Below, in pieces: positions 1-8,472 of a DNA stretch of 11,809 nt. How positions within the stretch are numbered: the first letter of the stretch is position 1; each line of letters starts with the position of its first letter. The translations under genes were made by a program, and so were the position numbers. This stretch comes from Phialocephala subalpina (taxonomy: Eukaryota; Ascomycota; Leotiomycetes; Helotiales; Mollisiaceae), in contig FJOG01000007.1 in assembly GCA_900073065.1 (NCBI GenBank), forward strand, positions 1,515,238 through 1,527,046, in the 5' to 3' direction. The notes below the pieces were generated by a model. It was not told the DNA's origin. It worked only from the letters and a program-made list of their open reading frames with translations, and ran no database searches.

Positions 1-160
1 TTAATTTTATATTTTATTAAATAAAGATTTTTAAAAAAGAATAATTATTTATTTATTTATTTATTATTTTTTATATTTTTTATATTTATTTTTATATTTA
101 CGATTTTATATATAATAATTTAATAAATTTTAATTAATTTTAAATTATTATTAAATTATT
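1..160. other. Near-pure A/T flank, left
   Basis: I count only 4 G or C in 160 bases. There is a short (TTTA)n run near 44-66 and no open frame or recognisable gene. Unlike the element body to its right, this stretch has essentially no CpG left, so it has either been mutated for longer or by a different process. It is the sequence into which the large element inserted; the same kind of sequence resumes at 11569. Confidence 0.85.
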
Positions 161-165
161 AAAAT
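161..165. repeat. Target-site duplication of the outer element (left copy, AAAAT)
   Basis: AAAAT lies immediately before the TG that opens the 5' LTR and is repeated exactly at 11564-11568, directly after the CA that closes the 3' LTR. A 5-bp duplication is usual for LTR retrotransposon integrases. Because the surroundings are A/T only, a chance match is easier than usual, but both LTR edges are fixed independently by the LTR alignment. Confidence 0.8.
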
Positions 166-181
166 TGTCGTAGGGCGCTGT

Positions 182-196
182 CACGTGCGGCACGTG
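182..196 (+). promoter_or_regulatory. Paired CACGTG (E-box) motifs in U3
   Basis: CACGTG occurs at 182-187 and again at 191-196, nine bases apart, within a tandem CACGTGCG repeat. CACGTG is the core site of fungal bHLH factors of the Cbf1/Pho4 type. In the 3' LTR the first site is intact (11414-11419) while the second is TACGTG (11423-11428), a C-to-T change. Use as an enhancer is inferred from position in U3. Confidence 0.4.
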
Positions 197-252
197 CGCC
201 CTTAGCTCGGCGCCGCCAACCGAGCCTCATCAAAAACCGAGCAGCCGCTCGA

Positions 253-272
253 CTTCTTCTCTCAAGTTTCAA
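253..272 (+). promoter_or_regulatory. Likely transcription start and self-primer segment in the LTR
   Basis: A pyrimidine run (about 253-263) is followed directly by CAAG, a common fungal start-site arrangement. The nine bases 264-272 (AAGTTTCAA) are the exact reverse complement of 334-342 just downstream of the LTR. In Tf1-type elements the first bases of the mRNA fold back onto the primer-binding site and prime minus-strand synthesis, so both the start-site context and the complementarity point to the same place. The 9-mer is intact in the 3' LTR (11496-11504). Confidence 0.55.
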
Positions 273-333
273 TAATCTAATTACATTAATTTACTCTTTG
301 ATTTTAACTCCTTTTAGTGACTCTCTTTACAGT

Positions 334-342
334 TTGAAACTT
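334..342 (+). other. Primer-binding site, self-priming type
   Basis: TTGAAACTT starts two bases after the LTR end and is perfectly complementary to 264-272 inside the same LTR. I see no TGG-initiated site complementary to a tRNA 3' end at this position. The pairing is 9 bp; flanking bases do not extend it. This matches the placement and length range of the self-primer described for Tf1/sushi elements. Confidence 0.6.
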
Positions 343-499
343 CTTTTTTAGATCGACACGGTAAGCGATATACTCACTTTCAGCGAATTATAATCGAGAA
401 AACGGATTGCGCCCAAAGCGAAAACACTCGATCGAACCGATTCAATTACTACTCAATTTCATCCCGCAAACCTCGAAGTCTCCCGAGAAAAAGCTTCGC
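343..499 (+). other. 5' leader of the outer element
   Basis: This lies between the primer-binding site and the gag frame. It keeps more CpA than the rest of the element, so it is less mutated. Frame 1 is free of stops from about 397 to 650, but the translation resembles nothing I know and is replaced by the gag frame (frame 2) downstream. No definite regulatory element is visible. Confidence 0.5.
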
Positions 500-2340
500 T
501 TGTCTATAGAGAACGACGGACTTTAACGCGCATCGAACCGCCGACGAATTGGGATTATCGAGTTAAATATAGCCAAAGAAGCAGAAATCGAGGACCTCTA
601 AGCAAAACGAGAAAGAATAAAGGGCTTAAACTTAAGAATACTAAGCAATAATCGAACTAGTACAATACACTCCACGATGCCCCTATAAAGCCAATATAAA
701 GAGGAAAAGGAGAGAAACCAATTCTAAAACGAGTATTCCTATTACGAAAGTTCCCCTCGCCGCTCGGAATACTTTTATTACGATAATAAATCTTTTCGCT
801 ATAACTCGCAAAATTCTCATTACGATTCTCATATCTCTATCGAATCTCAACGTATTATTAAGCAACAATAAGAAGAATTACGAATTATACGAGAATAAAA
901 TGCATAATTATAATAAAGTCTAAAATTAAACGCATTACGAGAAAAGAATACTAAATTGGAGTAACGGCTCGAGGTAGCAAAAAAAGTATAAATGGACGGC
1001 TCTCGATTACGAGCATTTAATGCCCCCACGATAACGGGATAATTTCTAGGACTATAAAAACAATTATTACTCAACTTGCGAAGCCCTCCTTCTTTTATAG
1101 GAGCACTTAGCGCACTAATATTTAACTTATTGGCATTTAACGCTCTTAAATCCCGAGAACGCCTTAAAGTGAAATAGCTTTTTACTTTTACTCCGCCGAA
1201 AAACGACATTAGAATTTGGATTATAAAAACCGAAGATTACTTTTTAATCGAGAGTATTATAAATAACTAATTATAAGCGGTCTTCGCTCGAAACTACGTT
1301 TTAATAGTAATCAAAAAACGAATTATAATAGCCCGTATAAATAACGATTAAATTAAAATAATTAAATTTAATAATTAGAAATTATTTAAAGAATAATTAT
1401 TCGCGGAGTATAATCCACGATTAACGTCGATAAAAGCGAATATAAAAATGAATAATTACAAAATATTCATAAATTAATTAGTATAAAACTTTATTAATTA
1501 CTTCGAATTATATTTCTAAAATGTCTTATAAAAATATAAAAACCGATCGATTTAATCGAATTACTAATTGAAATTAACGAAGCTTATTTTAAAACGGATA
1601 TTTATAATATCGAACGAGTATATACTACAAATTTACGCAGGTTTAAAAAAAGTAACTCGCGCCGCGAAAGACTTTATACGTACTACGGATCGACTTTTCT
1701 ACTCCCGCTTAGCGTAAACTTTTCTATACCCACAATTAAATAAGAAAGTTATTAAGTTCGATAATTCGATTACGAGCTCGAATACGACGCTTTAATAACC
1801 TCGGAAGCCCCTCGGTAACTCCACTAAGAATAAGAGAAAGAATCCGTAATTACTATATTTAAAGATTTTAATCGATTAAAGGAAAAAGTTGCGACAAAAG
1901 AAAGTATACTTTAAATACTATTAAATAAAATATTTCGCAAATTAATATCCTTAAAGAAACGATCGGCCTCCCCGCCAATAAAAATAGCGGATCTATTAAA
2001 GAGCGTTTTTATCCTATTATTATTTACGCATTATACGGAAATATAAAAAGACGAAATCGAATTACTTAAAAGAAAAATACGATATACGTTAAATTAAAAC
2101 AAAATTACATAGTTATTATATATCGAATATTATTCTTTCGTAGCGGTATTACAATTACTAATTATCTCGATACCGCTACTTATTTAAAGACTATTAGAAT
2201 TCGAATAACTCGCGAATATAAAATTAAGTAATATAAGTTTAAAAGCTCCCGAGGCTAAAAATAAAGCTTTTATACGCTAGAATTAGGACTTTAACCCCGA
2301 CGATATCCTTAATATTATCGAAATAAACTCGATATTCTAT
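500..2340 (+). pseudogene. gag remnant of the outer element
   Basis: Frame 2 can be followed from about 500 to beyond 1270 with only TAA/TAG interruptions; the first in-frame ATG is at 677. From about 840 to 1000 the translation is rich in E, Q, L, K and R with heptad-like spacing (for example EELRIIRE and LREKNTKLE), which looks like a coiled coil. A segment reading RIWIIKTEDYF near 1200-1235 resembles the conserved W-containing start of fungal Gypsy Gag cores. Beyond about 1300 the frame is hard to follow. I could not find a zinc knuckle; Cys-to-Tyr changes would hide it. Gag would have formed the virus-like particle. The extents are approximate and the Gag call rests on position plus these features. 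Confidence 0.6.
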
Positions 2341-2523
2341 ATTATACTTTTGAAATTGCAAAATAAAAATAGTAAAAAAGTAAAACTATTAATAATAATC
2401 GATTATAAAGCGACCGCTAACTTCATTAATACGAACTTATTATTTAATATTTAAGCGAAAACTAAATACGAATACTTTTTAGTAATTAAAGACGCTTAAA
2501 GCAAAGTATTAACCCTAGTATCG
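2341..2523 (+). pseudogene. pol: protease, N-terminal half (interrupted)
   Basis: In frame 1 the stretch around 2398-2427 reads IDYKATANFI, the retropepsin active-site region usually I-D-(C/S)-G-A-T-A-N-F-I; the Asp is kept while Cys and Gly are changed by G-to-A transitions. The reading runs to the target duplication at 2524, where the nested element begins. It resumes at 5341 in frame 2, which is the frame predicted by an insertion of 2812 bp, so the two halves belong together. The protease would have cleaved the Gag-Pol polyprotein. Confidence 0.75.
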
Positions 2524-2528
2524 ATAAT
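2524..2528. repeat. Target-site duplication of the nested element (left copy, ATAAT)
   Basis: ATAAT precedes the TG of the nested 5' LTR and recurs exactly at 5336-5340 after the CA of its 3' LTR. The two copies mark where the nested element entered the outer protease frame. Confidence 0.85.
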
Positions 2529-2756
2529 TGTCGGTATAATCATGTGATCGCTTAGCGATGGGATGGAGGGGCGAATCTAGGGGTGGAGCTTTGACCTCCA
2601 TCCCTCTGACAACCATTGTCTCAGTATCATTTCCTTAGGTTATATAGGTAGCTAAGTGCCCCTTCTAGAGACAGACAGACAAAATCGATTACTATGAGCA
2701 TTAGACTAAGATCTTAGTGCTACGTGATCACTCTGTTTCATTCGGACGTACCAACA
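2529..2756 (+). repeat. 5' LTR of the nested element
   Basis: This starts TGTCGG and ends CCAACA. It aligns without gaps to 5108-5335; I count 23 differences, all transitions, of which 21 have C or G here and T or A in the 3' copy. It contains a TATATA motif at 2641-2646, a hairpin with 5-bp arms (2547-2551 and 2555-2559), and a perfect 10-bp inverted repeat (2560-2569 with 2595-2604). The base after the LTR opens an 8-bp palindrome CTGATCAG (2757-2764); no tRNA-type primer site is evident. Confidence 0.93.
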
Positions 2757-3433
2757 CTGATCAGTAGTTTACTCGTTCGACCACAGATTAGCTAAGAAAC
2801 CTACGAAGAGACACTTTTGGCTGTACTTGCGTAGAAGGCCTTTTATTGTACTAAAGGAAGAGGTCTAATCTTACTAAGCTTCCAAAGAATCAAAATATCG
2901 TGGTGCCGGTACGTTATTATACACAACACGCCCTACTTAATTCACGTTCAATCGCGTATTCGACAGCGAGTACTTAATTGTAGTTTGCTCGCCACCTCCG
3001 AAAACAATCACTCTTCGAGCACTCTACGAAGCTCGAAACCCTACAGAAAACTGCCAAAGGTTTCTTAGAAATAGGCCCTCTAGCGAGAGCAACAACTCTT
3101 CGAGTACTCTACGAAATTCGAACCTACCGAAAACCACTTTCCATTCGATCGATCGACCTCACGATCGAACCGATAAACAACCCATCGAGCATTATATAAC
3201 GACTCGACCAAATCGCTACTATAGCTACCGAGCGCGATATACTCCAATAAACAGCTCTTAGCGAGCAAAACAACTCTCGATTAGAGCGCGGCTCTCGACA
3301 AGCGACCGACCTACTTTCCGACTCTACGCAATACACAAAGGATTGGATACGAAGAGTCATGGAGAAGGAGTATAGAGATGATGGATTATAGAGTGAATTC
3401 ATTATAGCATATTCCGATTGGACAATAGACTAA
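2757..3433 (+). other. 5' leader of the nested element, with imperfect tandem repeats
   Basis: About 680 bases with no coding frame I can support on the plus strand. There are two imperfect direct repeats with a period near 85 bp: about 3004-3055 and 3092-3137, sharing blocks such as CTCTTCGAG and ACTCTACGAA. A third, weaker partial copy lies near 3255-3280. Minus-strand open stretches here look like chance. Confidence 0.55.
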
Positions 3434-4723
3434 TTTACGCAGATTTCACAAGGAATAAAGGCTCACTTACGGAACTTCTTGAGAAGTAATAGAGTCTATG
3501 TCCTAATACCACCATCCAAGGTAATAGTACTCGCGAAAGCGCTGGAAACGGTTATTCAAGAGGAAAGTCCATTAGAATGGCCTAAGGATGAGATTGAGAG
3601 GATGAGCCATTCCACTAGAGGAAAGTTCAATTCATGGAGGAACACGACCGACCCTATTGAAAAGGAGAGACGAAATCGAGTGCTTATGGATCAAGCATTT
3701 AAAAATAGGGATTTCGACAAAATCAGGGAATTCCAAGCTCTATTGGGACTTCCTATCATGCAGTGGCTACCGCACGAGAGACCTCCCCAACAGTCTCACC
3801 AACTTCAACCTCAGCATCCACTGACGGATATAGCTCTTCCGGAGCGTACGACGCAACCGGAGCACCCCTCCGTGATCGACAGGAGGCTGTCGGACGACTT
3901 ACCCTTAAGGGGTGGAAGTCCAAACCGGAGTTTTCCGGGACCAGCCCTTTTACGGCAACTAACCCCTTTTTCACTATCGGCCCCGTTCCCACTAATGGCT
4001 GCGCTAAAGATCTCATCACTTTAGCCTCTCCAGACAGCAATCTCATCACTTCACTTAGGCTCACTACTATCAGAGGTTGAAAAAGTGCCAAAGGTTCCAT
4101 CACATTAATCATTTCAATAGACTTCTGAATTTAAACGAGGACTTACTGTTTTAATGAAAATCTACAGTGAGAACCTCAAATACTATGGCAGCCAAGACTC
4201 ACTGGATATGGCTCTCCGAGTTTTCATGGACCTATGCCCTAAAGCAGGTGTCCAACCAGAGGGGTACCGAGATGCCTTCTCGATTATATTAGCAAGAGAA
4301 GCTAGCGACTTCTATTACCAGAAACTCTCTGGGAAGGGCCTTTCCTTTGACAAGATAGTCGAGATCATGAGATCAAACTTTGAGACTAAAGAACGCTGTA
4401 ACCGCATTTTTCACTAGTAAAATACAATCACTCTTAATTCCATTAAGTCTTAGAACCCCAATAAAACAACTCTACAGTGCTTCGAGCTCTTAAGACGTGA
4501 GCTAATCAGCAAGCAATTTAGCCTACGGGAAGAGATGCACTCAGAGACTACTATCCGCGACAAAATTTACCACGCGTGCCGTAGCGTGCTTAAATGCTAG
4601 CAAGCGCTCCTTCGACCTTTTAGAAGCTTCCAATTTGCGTGTGAGGATATACGCACAGCCCTAGCTCTAGCACTTAGAGTGGGGTCTGAATTCAGGGCTT
4701 ACTCGACTGGGGATGGAGAGGGC
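3434..4723 (+). pseudogene. gag of the nested element, stop-interrupted
   Basis: Frame 2 is open from 3434 to 4021. It then continues in the same frame through stops at 4022, 4106, 4118, 4415, 4418, 4451 and 4598 to about 4723, all explicable as CAG, CAA or TGG turned to TAG/TAA. Near 3479 it is basic and well formed (RSNRVYVLIPPSK), followed by a P/Q/S-rich middle and, from about 4154, a core with LRVFMDLC, AFSIILAREASDFYY and MRSNFETKER. That core resembles Gag of fungal Copia elements: a helical region of D-x-FxxLC, AF...G-x-A...YY and F-E-T-x-E-R type. I see no certain ATG; the original start may be mutated. Likely role: capsid protein. The family call is from memory of such proteins. Confidence 0.65.
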
Positions 4724-5107
4724 TAAGGAAGCGGCATATTTTCCTAGAGACTACTCCTTCTTTGGAAAGAGTACGCGAAGGAGGCCAGAGGTAGTTGAGG
4801 CTAAAAGAATTAAGTGGAAAACGCGTTATTTAGATGCTTGGATTTTTGATGTTTTAATGTTTTTAGTGTTTTCCGACGCGCGAGCTCTAATTGGCTCGGA
4901 GTTTGCCAAACTCCGCGTTTAGGGGATTTCCCTTAGTTTTAGCTTGAACGGTCAGGCAGCAATACGCGTGACCGCGACTAGTTTCCGGTCAATTTTCCTT
5001 ATAATACTCATTTACGTAGTAGTGCATTTGCAACTACGATAGTACTTTCTTTAGCTTATAGTTTACTAGTTGGAAAGAGTATCTCCTTCTAAAGAAAGAG
5101 TTGCTAG
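4724..5107 (+). other. 3' interior remnant of the nested element
   Basis: Frame 3 is open from 4713 to 4922 (69 codons, ATG at 4713) and is basic, with an arginine-rich stretch (STRRRPEVVEAKRIKW). It may be the tail of Gag after a frameshift, but I do not recognise it. The remainder to the 3' LTR has no frame I can support. A purine-rich run AAAGAAAGAG at 5091-5100 could be a worn polypurine tract, though it sits 7 bases from the LTR. Confidence 0.4.
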
Positions 5108-5335
5108 TATCGGTATAATTATGTGATTGCTTAACGATGGGATAGAGGGGCGAATCTAAGGGTGGAGCTTTGACCTCCATCTCTCTGACAACTATTGTCT
5201 TAGTATCATTTCCTTAGGTTATATAAGTAGTTAAGTGCCCCTTTTGGAGACAAACAAATAGAATCGATTACTATGAGCATTAGACTAAGATTTTAGTACT
5301 ACGTGATCACTTTATTTCATTCGAACGTACTAACA
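5108..5335 (+). repeat. 3' LTR of the nested element
   Basis: Same length (228 bp) as 2529-2756 and about 90 per cent identical. The opening TG is now TA. Nearly all differences are C-to-T or G-to-A in this copy, so it has been mutated harder than the 5' LTR. A TATATAA motif is present at 5220-5226. Confidence 0.93.
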
Positions 5336-5340
5336 ATAAT
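5336..5340. repeat. Target-site duplication of the nested element (right copy, ATAAT)
   Basis: Exact repeat of 2524-2528; outer pol resumes at the next base. Confidence 0.85.
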
Positions 5341-5784
5341 AGTATCTTTTTCCGTAGAAATCGATTATCTTCAAATAAAGTAAAAGACAAATATAGTATT
5401 CCGTAGTATAAACTTGACCGTAATAAATATAATCCTCGGTAAATCGTAATTACGAGAATATAACCTTAAAATCGATTAACGTATAAATCACTTTACTCGA
5501 AACGACGACGAGTTTATAAAAAAAGCGTTAAACGCACTTTATAACGCTCTAATAACGCTATATTTATACGAGATAAACGAAGAAAAATTCGAATCAATAA
5601 TCGATAATAATACTAAGAATATAATATACTTCGATTTATTTAACGTTTTAAAACTAACTCCGAAAAACACTAAAAATCGCAATTAAAGAGGGCGATACTA
5701 CTTAATAAATATATTAAACGTATAAAAGTATTCAATAAAAAGTATAAAGAGAAATTACTATTCTATCGTTTCGAGCTCGATTAC
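5341..5784 (+). pseudogene. pol: protease C-terminal half and linker to reverse transcriptase
   Basis: At 5432-5480, frame 2 reads ILGKS-stop-LREYNLKID-stop-R, which matches the I-L-G-x-x-W-L-x-x-x-N-P-x-I-D-W motif at the end of Gypsy retropepsins, with both tryptophans turned into stops. The rest is a linker of low conservation. The frame changes from 2 to 1 between here and the reverse transcriptase, so at least one indel lies in this interval. Confidence 0.7.
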
Positions 5785-6309
5785 GAAATTTTACTAAAAC
5801 TCGATTACAAACCATTATTCGAACCAATATATAATTTATCGGAAGAAGAATTGCGAGTATTACGAGAATATATCGATAAAATATTAAAATTAAACTTTAT
5901 TAAACGTTTTAAATTACCCGTAGCGGCACTAATATTCTTTACTCCAAAAAAAGATAAATCTTTACGTTTTTACGTTAATTACGACGGTATTAATAGTATT
6001 ACTATTCTTAATCGCTACTCGATTTTATTAATCTCCGAGATTTTAAATCGCTTAAAAAACGCCCGAGTTTTCACGAAATTAAATTTACGTAACGTTTATA
6101 ACTTCATTCGAATTAAAGAAGAATATAAATAAATAACGGCTTTTAGAATACGTTTCGATTTATTTAAGTATTTAATAGTTTTATTCGATTTATATAACGC
6201 CCCGATAATATTTTAAATATATATTAATTAATATTTAAAAGAATTCGTCGATATATATATTATCGTTTATTTAAACGATATTTTAATTTATTTTAAAACT
6301 TAAAAAGAA
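5785..6309 (+). pseudogene. pol: reverse transcriptase domain
   Basis: Frame 1 gives a clear Ty3/Gypsy reverse transcriptase: PIYNLSEEELRVLREYI at 5824-5874, then FFTPKKDKSLRFYVNY, NRYSILLISEIL, FTKLNLRNVYN and YLNDILIY. This domain would copy the element RNA into cDNA. Two active-site aspartates are lost: the motif A Asp (K-L-D-L) is AAT at 6082-6084, and the first Asp of the Y-x-D-D box is AAC at 6274-6276. Stops at about 6130 and later are of the CAA/TGG-to-TAA kind. The longest stop-free piece is 5851-6132. Clearly this family, and clearly inactive. Confidence 0.93.
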
Positions 6310-7140
6310 TATAATTTGCACGTTAATAACGTATTAAAATAGCTCGAAAAATAAAGATTATACGCCAAATTAGAAAAGTGCGAATTCGATATCGATAAAA
6401 TCGAATTTCTCGAGTTTATCGTCTTATTATCGGGCATCGAAATGGATTAACGTCGCGTCGCTATAATTATAGTTTAGCTAATTTTTAATAATACTCGGGA
6501 GGTCTTCTAATTCCTCGGATTTTGCAATTTCTACCGAAAATTCATTTATAAGTATAGCGGAATAACGTTACTTATAATAGTACTTCTAAAAGGAAAATAA
6601 TCGTTTAAATAAATTGAAACCGTAATAAAAGCGTTTAAAGAACTTTAAAATTACTTTATTAAAGCACTTCTATTTGTTTATTTCTATTCGGATCGCAAAG
6701 TATAATTCGAGTGCAATACCTCGATCAAAACTTTAATTGGCATTATTTCGTAAAAATAAAATAATACGTATTTTTATTTTATCGTATTTTACTTTCGAAA
6801 GTTTATATTAACGGAGATTAATTATTCTATATTCGATTAAAAACTATTGATTATCGTCGAATTAATAAAGTATTAAAAGCATTATTTAAAAGGCGCTAAA
6901 TATACTATTATAATTATTTTCGATTATAATAATCTTAAATACTTTATAACGACGAAGATATTAATTCGACGCTAAATTCGATAGGCTATTATACTTTCTA
7001 CGATTAATTTCGAGATTATTTATCGCGTAAAAATTAAAAACTCTATTAATAGTTTTTCGCGGCGATTTGATTATACTTGGAGACCGGTCGAAGTATAACG
7101 GCTATTGTTTAAATCGAGCGAAATTAACGTAGAATCGCTA
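6310..7140 (+). pseudogene. pol: tether and RNase H domain
   Basis: Frame 1 continues through LEKCEFDIDKIEFLEFIV (6373-6426) and FLGFCNFYRKFI (about 6510-6546), both hallmarks of the Gypsy RT-RNase H connection. It goes on to ECNTS at 6709-6723, where the first catalytic Asp is Asn (AAT, 6715-6717). FDYNNLKYF at 6919-6945 corresponds to the usual T-D-H-K-N-L-x-Y-F, with His now Tyr. RNase H would have removed RNA from the hybrid during reverse transcription. The frame carries many stops. Confidence 0.87.
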
Positions 7141-8472
7141 ATCGCATTCGAAAAAGAAAAAGATATTTTGCATTTAATTACTATTATTATTTAAAGGGAA
7201 TTAATAGAAAGTTTAAATAGTATAATAATGGAATTGAATAGTATATCGGCAAATATAAATTAAATCGAGTTAAACGACGTAATACGTTTCGATATAATGG
7301 TTATTAAAGACGATTTAATCGAAGAAATTCGCGTAGTATAAACTAATTATAGCGACTTTAAGGGAGAAGAGTTCTTATTCGAGAAGGGAATTTAAGTAAT
7401 TAACGGTAATTAATTTTAAGTTCCTCTAAATAATTCTTTTAAACGTAAAATTATATAAGAGTTTTATAATAGTTTAATAGTTGATTATTTTAATAAAGAT
7501 AGAACTTTGCTCGCAATAAAGAGATTACTTTATTAAAAGGGTATAAATACGAACGTAAAAAATTATATCGGTTTATATATCGCTTATTAAAAAAATAAGT
7601 TTAAACGGAATTTAATTTTAAATAAATTAGTACCGATTTTTGTTTTCGGATGCTTTTAAAGTTTAATTACTCTCGATTTAATAACGGATTTACTTCTATC
7701 CAAAAAATTAGCGGATTTCGCGAGCGAAAAAAACGGCGCGATATCGATTTACGACGCAAAACTTATTATTATCGACAAATTAATAAAAGAAGTAAAAGTA
7801 ATATTAATTCGAAAGAATATAACTTCAAAGTAATTCGCGTATATGTTTTTAAAGTACGTATTCTCGAAGTATAGTATATCGAACGATATTACTACGGATC
7901 GTATTAAGTTTTTTACTTTAGACTTTTAATTAATTTTTACGAGTTTAATCGATATAATAAAGAAAGTTTCGATATTTTTCTATCCGTAAATCGACGGATT
8001 AATTAAAAGATTAAACTCAACTTTAGAATACTACTTTCGAATATTTATAAATTTCGAATAAAATAATTAGACGGATATATCTAATTTAATAGAGTATTAT
8101 TAGAATAATAATTTATTACTAATAATAATTATTTCTCTTTTCGAGGTAAACGAGAAAGTTATTAAATTATATTAAATTAAGAATCTATTAAATTACAAAT
8201 CAAAATTAGTTCACGAACTTGCGATTCGTTTAAAGGAAACTCATTAAAAACTATAAAATATTTTGATTTATATATAGAATATTTAAATTAAATATTATAA
8301 CGCGAAATATAAAAGGCTAAAGTTTAAAGTAAAAAATCGAATTATATTTAATACAAAGAACTTTACTTTTAATTAACCTTACAAAAAACTCGGTTCGAAA
8401 TACGCTAGTTTATTTAAAGTTAAAAAGTAAATTAATCTTTAAACGTACAAATTAATATTATTAAATACGTAG
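7141..8472 (+). pseudogene. pol: integrase (zinc-binding and D,D35,E core)
   Basis: Frame 1 runs through the whole domain. The zinc-binding region keeps the spacing H-x6-H-x29-C-x2-C, but all four positions are tyrosine codons TAT (7465, 7486, 7576, 7585). Catalytic Asp 1 lies in TLDLI (7675-7677) and Asp 2 in TTDRIKFFT (7897-7899); exactly 35 residues later the Glu of the DGQTER motif is AAA, lysine (8005-8007). After the core comes the region around YYNAKYKRLKFKVKN and PYKKLGSKYA, the GPY/F-type module. The frame reaches N-T at 8464-8469, where the solo LTR interrupts it. The enzyme would have inserted cDNA into the genome. Confidence 0.92.

Larger units (their letters stand above)
166..331 (+). 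repeat. 5' LTR of the outer element
   Basis: This begins TGTCG and ends TTTACA, and aligns end to end without gaps to 11398-11563. I count 22 differences, all transitions. Twelve have T/A in the 3' copy and ten have T/A in the 5' copy, so both copies were mutated independently. Visible parts are paired CACGTG motifs (182-196), short inverted repeats (206-210 with 220-224; 238-242 with 247-251), and a CT-rich run leading into CAAG near 263, which is the likely transcript start. Confidence 0.92.
2529..5335 (+). mobile_element. Nested Gag-only LTR retrotransposon, probably Copia-like and non-autonomous
   Basis: Two 228-bp LTRs flank a 2,351-bp interior, with a 5-bp target duplication. The interior carries one long Gag-like frame and no reverse transcriptase, RNase H or integrase motif that I can find, so it would have needed proteins from a full-length relative. 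Its base composition is much less AT-biased than the host element, although stops of the RIP type are present. Assignment to Copia rests on resemblance of the Gag core to Gag proteins of fungal Copia elements and is less certain than its nature as an LTR element. Confidence 0.85.

Noticed and set aside
361..383. GTAAGC...CAG resembling a tiny intron after the primer-binding site
   Set aside because: At 23 bases it is far below the minimum size of a spliceosomal intron and has no branch site.
847..1209. Minus-strand open frame of 120 codons
   Set aside because: It lies opposite the outer gag frame. RIP creates TAA/TAG on the coding strand and can leave antisense frames open; the plus-strand frame has the coiled-coil and Gag-like features.
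3124..3402. Minus-strand frame of 92 codons in the nested leader
   Set aside because: It overlaps non-coding leader repeats, resembles no known protein and has no supporting context.
3763..4080. Frame 1 open reading of 105 codons (S/T-rich) inside the nested gag
   Set aside because: Frame 2 is open through the same region and joins both the N-terminal and core Gag parts without a shift, so frame 1 is taken as a shadow. A frameshift into frame 1 and back cannot be fully excluded.
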